DNA of 33,866 bases, from NCBI GenBank assembly GCA_937948815.1, contig CALFAM010000344.1, forward strand, positions 1-33,866, written 5' to 3'. Under the pieces are notes generated by a model. The model ran no database searches. It saw nothing but the letters and a program-made list of their open reading frames with translations, and was not told where the DNA came from. A program made the translations under genes and the position numbers. Numbering within the stretch: position 1 is the first letter of the stretch; every line of letters starts with the position of its first letter. Source of the DNA: an uncultured bacterium (lineage in GTDB: Bacteria; Acidobacteriota; Thermoanaerobaculia; Multivoradales; J023). Below, one piece after another: positions 27,942-33,866 of this stretch.

Positions 27942-29447
27942 TCAACCACGGACCGCCGGATTCGGCGCCGAATCCGACAACCGTGGCGGCTGCAAGGTCT
28001 GGTGTGGAGCGGCCGTAGCGGTCAGCGCTGGTGGCGCCATGTGTGCCCCGGGATGGAGCGGCTGCCGCATACGTTGGGCCTTCGGCGGACGTTGCCAGCG
28101 CACGAGGGCGAGCCCGAACAGGAACGAGATGGCCGCGATGCGCATGGCAGCATGGGACATTTCGAGCATCGACCATCCCGCCAGAGTCGCCACCCATGCC
28201 TTGGTCAGCATGGTCGGAGCGCGCACGTAGGCCGTCAACGCGAGCAGACCGAGGCCGAAGAGTGCGGCCATGCCGAAGATTCCATGCTCGGCGAGCATGC
28301 GGGTGTACTCGGTATGGGCGGCAATATCGTGGCTGAACGCTGCACGCCGATGTTCTTTGGCCATCCCGGGCCCGACCCCGAAGAGCGGATTGTCTCGAAA
28401 GAGCTGCCACTCGTGCGCTGCGATCTCGCGCCGCAGTGAGGGGTCGAGATCGCCGTAGCGCTTGCTCAAGGTGCCACCCGTGAATGCATCGAGACGCGGC
28501 AGAATGAGCTGGGTGCCGAGGGCGCCGATGGCCAGCAGCCCGAGCAGCAGGGTCATCCGTGCTTTGCGATGATGCAGGAAGTGCACGCCGAGCACCCCTG
28601 TGCAGATCACGGCGTTGAGCACGCCGCCGCGCGAGAAGGTGAGCACGGCCTGAACGATCAGCTGCAGCGAGAGCGCGAGGTAGATCCAACGCCACAAGCC
28701 GCCTCGGGTTTGCAGCGCGAGGAAGAAGCAGATGAAGGCGCCGAGGCCGAGGGCGGCCGAGACCTGGTTGGGCCCGAACCCACCGCTGGTGACGAAGTTC
28801 GAGCCTTCACTGAAGTGAATCTGGTCGGCATCGAGAACGGCCCGCCCGACCACCGCGGCCATACCCACGAGCGGTGCCGCGATCGCGACCAGCACGCCAC
28901 GAAGGTCGATGGTCGAGCTCAGGCAGCCCGAGATGACGAAGGCGGCGACCGCCAGCGCGAAGGGGCCCGAGAGGTTGAAGCTGATCTGTCGCCGTGCTTC
29001 GTTTCCCGCCCCCACGGTCTGGATGGTCATCAGGATCGAAGGGAGCAGCAGGATGAAGTAGAGGGCGGCGAGCTGAGAAGGACGGCGCCATCCCGGGAGT
29101 CTGGGAATGGCCGCGAGCAGCAAGAGCGCGCTGCCGTATTTCCCGAATTCGTAGACGATGGCACCGCCGCTCATCCGCCATAGAACTTCTGCGCCGGCCA
29201 GATAGCCAGCCGCCAAAATGGTCCGATGGGCAGTTCGTCTCGAGGCGCTCCAGTGCAGCCCGATGGCCAGCACGGCCAGGGCGTGGGCGGTAGCCACCAA
29301 GGGCATGACCCGGATCGCCAGGCTCAGGGGTGCATGGGCGAAAATGAACGCCAGCTCCTGAAGCTCCCTCGACCGCCGGCGCACCATGGGGCGCGGCATG
29401 ACGACTGGGCGGTGAGGGAGGCGGGCTGGAGCCGTGATGGTGTTCAT
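27942..29447 (-). CDS. O-antigen ligase/polymerase family membrane protein (Wzy/WaaL-like)
   Basis: 501 aa, many hydrophobic segments; TFSRGGVLNAVI and LFRDNPLFGVGPGMAKEHRRAAFSHDIAAHTEYTRMLAEHGIFGM are typical Wzy_C motifs. Confidence 0.9.
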   Translation of the reverse strand: MNTITAPARLPHRPVVMPRPMVRRRSRELQELAFIFAHAPLSLAIRVMPLVATAHALAVLAIGLHWSASRRTAHRTILAAGYLAGAEVLWRMSGGAIVYEFGKYGSALLLLAAIPRLPGWRRPSQLAALYFILLLPSILMTIQTVGAGNEARRQISFNLSGPFALAVAAFVISGCLSSTIDLRGVLVAIAAPLVGMAAVVGRAVLDADQIHFSEGSNFVTSGGFGPNQVSAALGLGAFICFFLALQTRGGLWRWIYLALSLQLIVQAVLTFSRGGVLNAVICTGVLGVHFLHHRKARMTLLLGLLAIGALGTQLILPRLDAFTGGTLSKRYGDLDPSLRREIAAHEWQLFRDNPLFGVGPGMAKEHRRAAFSHDIAAHTEYTRMLAEHGIFGMAALFGLGLLALTAYVRAPTMLTKAWVATLAGWSMLEMSHAAMRIAAISFLFGLALVRWQRPPKAQRMRQPLHPGAHMAPPALTATAAPHQTLQPPRLSDSAPNPAVRG

Positions 29448-29521
29448 CGCAACGAGGGGGGGGCGACGCCGATCCGCTGTGCCTGTGTCAGGTTGGTGAC
29501 CATCGTCGTGCAGAGAGTCAT
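29444..29521 (-). other. Candidate 25-codon leader ORF with C8 homopolymer, overlapping the O-antigen ligase start codon (ATGA)
   Basis: Minus strand: ATG ACT CTC TGC ACG ACG ATG GTC ACC AAC CTG ACA CAG GCA CAG CGG ATC GGC GTC GCC CCC CCC TCG TTG CGA TGA = MTLCTTMVTNLTQAQRIGVAPPSLR*; the TGA overlaps the ligase ATG at 29447. No clear Shine-Dalgarno sequence. Confidence 0.35.
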
Positions 29522-29580
29522 GGTAGCGCAGCCGGCCGGCGCCACGCGAGCCTCACGGGCCGTGCTTGGACCGTGACGTA

Positions 29581-29685
29581 TTCTCGCGGCCCATTGTCTC
29601 AGCGCCCGCTATCTCAGGGCTCGTTGTCTCAGGGCCCGCCATCTCGCCCCGCGTCGTCTCAGCCCGCGTCGTCTCAGCCCGAGGT
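29581..29685. repeat. Degenerate 15-bp tandem repeat, about 7 units
   Basis: Plus-strand units: ttctcgcggcccatt / gtctcagcgcccgct / atctcagggctcgtt / gtctcagggcccgcc / atctcgccccgcgtc / gtctcagcccgcgtc / gtctcagcccgaggt. Confidence 0.85.
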
Positions 29686-30909
29686 GCTGGGCGGCCTTCG
29701 CTTGCTGTTCTGGTCCCCAAAGGCCTCACGCGGAACCTGCCAGGCCTCAGCGAGCAAGTCGCCGAGAGCGGTTCGCAGGTGGCTGAGGGTGTAGCGCTGG
29801 CCCCACGCGGCCGCTGCCAGGCGCTGTGCACGGAAGGCGTCGGGGCGGGTGGCCAGAGCGCCGAGGTGCTTGGCCAGCGCCTCATCGTCCCCGGGTTCCA
29901 TGACCACGCCGCGGTCTTCGAGGATGGTCGGCACCAGGCCACGGTTCGATCCCAAGCAGAGCAGCCCGAAGGCCATGGCTTCGGTGATGGCCTTGGGCCA
30001 ACCCTCGGTTTCGGACACCAGGACGAGGGCATCATGGCGGGCATAGGCCTCGAGCACGTCCTCGAAGTCGACGCCGCCGGCGAAGTGCACCTGCGCAGCC
30101 ACGTCCTGCTCGCTGGCCAGGGCTTCGAGGCTCGAACGCTCGGGGCCGTCGCCGAGAATGGTGGCCTCGGCCGCGATGCCACGCGCCTTCAAGGTCGCGA
30201 GCGCGCGGATCAGGGCGTCGACGTTCTTGGCGGCGCTCAGCCGGCCAACGAAGAGTACCCGCAACGGCCCGGGGACCCGCGCGTGCTCGATGGTCGTCCG
30301 CGCGCGGGTGACGTGCGCGTCGTCCAGGACGGAGGTAAAGAAAGGTGTGACCTTGGCCGGCTGCTTGGGCCAGTCTCCGTAGACCGTGACCGGTCCCCGC
30401 CACCAGGGCGAGCGCAACAAGGCGCGCTGCAGGCGAAACGACCAGGCTTCGCCCGGATACGTACCCCACTGGCCTGCGTATTTGGCGACCAGGCGACGGC
30501 AGAAGAGCGGCGCGAGGACGACACCGAGCAGCCCGAGATTGCCGGGACAGCGGACGTGGACCGCGCCGGCGCCGCGCAGCGCCCGGCTGAGATCACGCAC
30601 AAGGCGAGGCAGCATGACGAGCTGGCGAGCCTTGGCACCGAGGGAATCGCCTCCCGATGCCTGCTGTGGCAGAAGGTGGACGTTCTTGCGGTCGATGGCT
30701 GCGGAGTCACCGGGTGGCGGGCCGGCCTTGGTGGGCGCGGCGATCAGCAGGCGCGGAAAGAGATCGGCCCACACTTCGAGCTCACGCGCGTAGGGCGCGT
30801 AGGCCCACAGGCGCCCGCGCCAGTCATGGTGTGCGACGTGCGAGACGACCACCAAGTCGCCGAGCGTGCGACTCACGGCGCGGTCCGGTCCGCTGCGCTT
30901 GGCACGCAT
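29674..30909 (-). CDS. Glycosyltransferase family 4
   Basis: LGDLVVVSHVAHHDWRGRLWAYAPYARELEVW..., VLFVGRLSAAKNVDALIRAL, SETEGWPKAITEAMAFGLLCLGSNRG. Start ATG 30909 (MRAKRSGPD) preferred; ORF extends to 31014. Stop codon lies inside the 15-bp repeat. Confidence 0.9.
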   Translation of the reverse strand: MRAKRSGPDRAVSRTLGDLVVVSHVAHHDWRGRLWAYAPYARELEVWADLFPRLLIAAPTKAGPPPGDSAAIDRKNVHLLPQQASGGDSLGAKARQLVMLPRLVRDLSRALRGAGAVHVRCPGNLGLLGVVLAPLFCRRLVAKYAGQWGTYPGEAWSFRLQRALLRSPWWRGPVTVYGDWPKQPAKVTPFFTSVLDDAHVTRARTTIEHARVPGPLRVLFVGRLSAAKNVDALIRALATLKARGIAAEATILGDGPERSSLEALASEQDVAAQVHFAGGVDFEDVLEAYARHDALVLVSETEGWPKAITEAMAFGLLCLGSNRGLVPTILEDRGVVMEPGDDEALAKHLGALATRPDAFRAQRLAAAAWGQRYTLSHLRTALGDLLAEAWQVPREAFGDQNSKRRPPSTSG

Positions 30910-30928
30910 CGATGGGCCAGGGTGATGC

Positions 30929-32302
30929 TCATGGCCATGCGGCTCCGACGAGCCCAATCGGCTCGGCTGAATCTTGTGCCTGGGTCCGAGACATGGCTTC
31001 GACGAGCACGGCAAGGTCGTCGATCTGACGTGCCGCCGAAAAGCGCCTCAGCAGGTTCTCGCTCGGCGCGTGCGCGGACAGTGTCCCGGCCTGCCAGGCG
31101 GCATAGATGGCGTCGAGATTGGCGTGGATTTGCTCACGGTCGTCGCGGGGCGAGACCCAGCCACAATGGTGATCACGGAGCATGTCCGAGACCGTCCCGG
31201 AATCGGTACCCACGACCCAAATCGGCTTGCGGAAGGCGAGATAGGAGGTGCTCTTCGACTGCAAGAGCGGTGCGTCGGCATCTGCCTTGAGATCGAGCAG
31301 CACGTCTTGGGTGGCGAGCTCGCGATCGAGCTCCGGCCCTCCGCGCCCGGCGGTTTGCTCCAACGCGACGGGCAGGCTGTCGAGAAAGGCCCGGGTGTGG
31401 GGGGTGCTGATCGAGAGATGGAAGGTGAAGTGCAGGGCGCGCGCGGCGTCTCGATTGGCCTCGCACCAGGCGTTCACGGCTGCCGAGAAGGCGTCACTGA
31501 TCCGGGTCTTGTTCAGTGTCCCGGCAAATGCGATGCGCAGTCGCTCGGGGTCACCGGGCTCGGTCGCCACGCTGGGCTCGGCCGGTCGCGCGATGTGCGG
31601 GAGGATCGCGGCGGGCAACGTCTCGATCGTCGGAAACGCAGCGATCTCGAGATCGCGCAGGGCCCGGCACGGGAAGGTCAACGCATCGACGTGCCGGAGC
31701 GCGCGGACCAGGGCCTGCCGGGTCTTGCGGTCGGTCGCGGGGTGACTCGCGTAGAGCCCGGGCCACACATCGGCCGGCAGTGGATCATTGATGTTGACCA
31801 GCCAGCGGAACGAACGCTCGCGACGAACACGGGCAACGGCGGCGATGCTCGCATAGGGCAACGCGCGGGACCACACCAAAGCATCCGGATGGCGATCGAG
31901 AACCTGCTCGAGGCGTCGGCTCGCGGCATGTTGCCAGGCGTTCAGCTTGAGTCCCCAGCCCGTCGCCTGCCACGCGACTCGGTTGACGATCCGCTCGAGG
32001 ATGCCCTGCTGCCCCTCGTGTCGTCGCCGGGCTGACAGGGCTGCTGCCAGCCGCGTGATCGCGGGCGCGAGCGGGTCCCGCGCACCGGCAGGCCCGAGTG
32101 CGTGCATGGTGCAGCGTGCCGCGGGGAACGGGGCCTCTGATGTTGCCCATGGTTGGCCGCCGGAAATGACCGTGACCCCGGCCGGCCAGCGCTCGGCCAG
32201 GGCGCGCACCAACACCGCGTTGACCTGAGCCTCCGGGCCTCCAGGGCCCGGGGCCATCGCGTAGGCGACAACGACGAGATGTGGGAGCCGGTCCGTTGTC
32301 AT
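30929..32302 (-). CDS. Glycosyltransferase (GT4-like)
   Basis: 457 aa; LVVVAYAMAPGPGGPEAQVNAVLVRALAERW, RWLVNINDPLPADVWPG, LRIAFAGTLNKTRISDAF, LLQSKSTSYLAFRKPIWVVGTDSGTVSDML. Confidence 0.75.
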   Translation of the reverse strand: MTTDRLPHLVVVAYAMAPGPGGPEAQVNAVLVRALAERWPAGVTVISGGQPWATSEAPFPAARCTMHALGPAGARDPLAPAITRLAAALSARRRHEGQQGILERIVNRVAWQATGWGLKLNAWQHAASRRLEQVLDRHPDALVWSRALPYASIAAVARVRRERSFRWLVNINDPLPADVWPGLYASHPATDRKTRQALVRALRHVDALTFPCRALRDLEIAAFPTIETLPAAILPHIARPAEPSVATEPGDPERLRIAFAGTLNKTRISDAFSAAVNAWCEANRDAARALHFTFHLSISTPHTRAFLDSLPVALEQTAGRGGPELDRELATQDVLLDLKADADAPLLQSKSTSYLAFRKPIWVVGTDSGTVSDMLRDHHCGWVSPRDDREQIHANLDAIYAAWQAGTLSAHAPSENLLRRFSAARQIDDLAVLVEAMSRTQAQDSAEPIGLVGAAWP

Positions 32303-33483
32303 GCGCTACGGCCTCCGGCGAGACGAGCCGACCTGCCTCGGTGGGCCAGGGAGCCGAGCCATTCGGCGGTGGTTCGCGCGACCTGATCAGCGGCGAATCG
32401 CTCGGTCACCGCGCGCCGCGCCGCGTGGCCCATCTCCGCTGCGCGCGCGGGGTCCGCCAGCAGGGAGCTGATCGCCGCCGCCAGCGCCGCGCGATTGCCG
32501 GCCGGGACCAGGATGCCGTCCACCCCGGAGGTGACGATCTCCGGCGCCCAGCCGATGTCATAGGCCACGACGGGACGCGCGCAGGCCATCGCTTCGATCC
32601 ACGAGAGGGGAAGCGCTTCGGCGTACGAGGGGAAGGCGCAAACCATGGCGCGGCCGATCTGGCTCGGAACGTCGTCGTAGGCGACGGGGCCGCGGAAAGA
32701 CACGCGGTCGTGCGCATGTGAGGCCAGTGCCTCCTGGCACAGGTGCCAGGTCGAGGCAGCACCGGTCCGCGTGTCCGTGGTGTCACGGCCGATCAGCTCG
32801 AGGCGGGCGCCAGGCACGGCGTCGACCACCTGTCCGAAGGCGTCGCAGAGATCGAGGACGCCCTTCTTGCGGACCAGTGTTCCGAGATAGAGGACCTGGC
32901 CGGCCTCCGCATGCTCGGGGGGGATGGGCCGAAAGCGCTGCATGTCGACGCCGTTCGGAATCACCTCGACCGGCTTGCCCAGGCCGAAGAGCTGGCTCGT
33001 CCGGTCGCCGGTGAAGCGGCTCACCGCCACCACGCTATCGGCTTGGCGCAAGGCCCTACGCTCGGCCCAGCGAACCGACGGGCGGACCGACTCAGCCAGA
33101 AGGTCGCCGAAATACGTGGCCGAGCCATTGCAGCGGATGCCGATCGGGCACGCCCAACGAATGCCTGCCGAGGGACCGCACCAGTCGTGCGCTTCGATGG
33201 CGACGAGGTCTTCTTCGTGCACCAGCCGGGCAACCTCACGGGCCACACGTCGACGGTTGAGCAACCAGCCGAGGCGGGGTACCCGCGTCTCTCCGAGAAA
33301 GCGGACCGCGACACCGTGGTCGTCGAACGATCGCAAGGCGCCCCAGCCGAGCACCGTGACCCGGTGCCCCTGCTGCACCAGGGCGCGTGCCACATTGCGG
33401 ACGTTGGTGCCGATCCCGCCGAAGCGCATCGGCGGGTACTCGGTGGTCAAGAAACCGAGGTGCATGGCCTTCGTGTCGTTCAC
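32299..33483 (-). CDS. Glycosyltransferase family 4
   Basis: LGFLTTEYPPMRFGGIGTNVRNVARALVQQGHRVTVLGWG, VIPNGVDMQRFRPI, LYLGTLVRKKGVLDL, FPSYAEALPLSWIEAMACARPVVAYDIGWAPEIV. GTG start at 33483 gives a 4-bp overlap; alternative ATG at 33465. Confidence 0.9.
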   Translation of the reverse strand: MNDTKAMHLGFLTTEYPPMRFGGIGTNVRNVARALVQQGHRVTVLGWGALRSFDDHGVAVRFLGETRVPRLGWLLNRRRVAREVARLVHEEDLVAIEAHDWCGPSAGIRWACPIGIRCNGSATYFGDLLAESVRPSVRWAERRALRQADSVVAVSRFTGDRTSQLFGLGKPVEVIPNGVDMQRFRPIPPEHAEAGQVLYLGTLVRKKGVLDLCDAFGQVVDAVPGARLELIGRDTTDTRTGAASTWHLCQEALASHAHDRVSFRGPVAYDDVPSQIGRAMVCAFPSYAEALPLSWIEAMACARPVVAYDIGWAPEIVTSGVDGILVPAGNRAALAAAISSLLADPARAAEMGHAARRAVTERFAADQVARTTAEWLGSLAHRGRSARLAGGRSA

Positions 33484-33866
33484 ACCCAGCGACCCAAGTC
33501 GAGGAGTCGGCGGATACGATCGCGAATGCGTCGTGACGGGGGCGGCAGGGCCGCAGCCTGTTGCAGCAGCCGATCGCGTGCCGGCTCGGTGTGCTTCCAG
33601 ACGTCGGCGACGAGCGTCTCGCGTAAGGCGCGCACCTGCTCTGTGAGTGCGGGCCAGGCCGCGCGGAACGCTGGCCACAGGTGAACGAGGTCTTCCGGTT
33701 TGTCCTCGTCGACCCGCCAGCGTGCTAGATCGTGCTCCGCCAGGAAGCGGCAGACCTTCGGTTTGCTCGAGACCACGAGTGCCGGGCGCCCCATCTGAAG
33801 CGCGAATAGCAGGCCGTGGAACCGGCCCGTGATCACGGCTGAGGCCTGCTGAGCCGGTGCCAGGGA
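33480..33866 (-). CDS. Polysaccharide pyruvyl transferase family protein, C-terminal part; runs off right edge
   Basis: Edge translation SLAPAQQASAVITGRFHGLLFALQMGRPALVVSSKPKVCRFLAEHDL...; VITGRFHGLLFALQMGRPAL resembles the conserved C-terminal R-x-HG motif of the WcaK/CsaB family. Confidence 0.7.
   Translation of the reverse strand, partial: SLAPAQQASAVITGRFHGLLFALQMGRPALVVSSKPKVCRFLAEHDLARWRVDEDKPEDLVHLWPAFRAAWPALTEQVRALRETLVADVWKHTEPARDRLLQQAAALPPPSRRIRDRIRRLLDLGRWV

Noticed and set aside
29581-29685. 15-bp repeat array as a CRISPR
   Set aside because: Units are contiguous, short and without unique spacers; no cas genes nearby.
29553-30182. 209-aa minus-strand ORF reading through the 15-bp repeats as ETT pentapeptides
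   Set aside because: Mostly a frame-shifted shadow of the glycosyltransferase; substitutions between repeat units are not predominantly synonymous in this frame. A frameshifted repeat tail on the glycosyltransferase remains possible but unsupported.

Overview
High-GC bacterial chromosomal window; organism not determinable from the window alone, though an Acidobacteriota/Thermoanaerobaculia-like origin is a guess from gene content. I see about 25 genes and no tRNA, rRNA, CRISPR array or transposase. Left part: N-terminal two-thirds of an Oar-like TonB-dependent receptor (minus, runs off the left edge and is absent from the ORF track), a receiver/histidine-kinase pair (minus) divergent from an OmpR-type regulator, then argG-argH, a PF14907-like nucleotidyltransferase, a secreted GH36-like glycosidase, a two-gene redox module (zinc-ribbon membrane protein plus a flavin/polyferredoxin fusion) and a secreted pectinacetylesterase/Notum-like hydrolase. 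Right part (16.65-33.87 kb): one dense, co-directional minus-strand surface-polysaccharide cluster (WecB, methyltransferase, SGNH protein, CapK-like adenylating enzyme, at least seven glycosyltransferases, O-antigen ligase/polymerase, pyruvyltransferase) with many 4-bp start/stop overlaps. Its only large gap, upstream of the O-antigen ligase, holds a seven-copy 15-bp degenerate tandem repeat and an unannotated 25-codon leader ORF. That leader contains a C8 homopolymer and overlaps the ligase start by ATGA; a +1 change in the tract would fuse leader and ligase in frame. I consider this gap the most interesting structure here. The flavin/polyferredoxin fusion with an apparently permuted TrxR-type motif is second.
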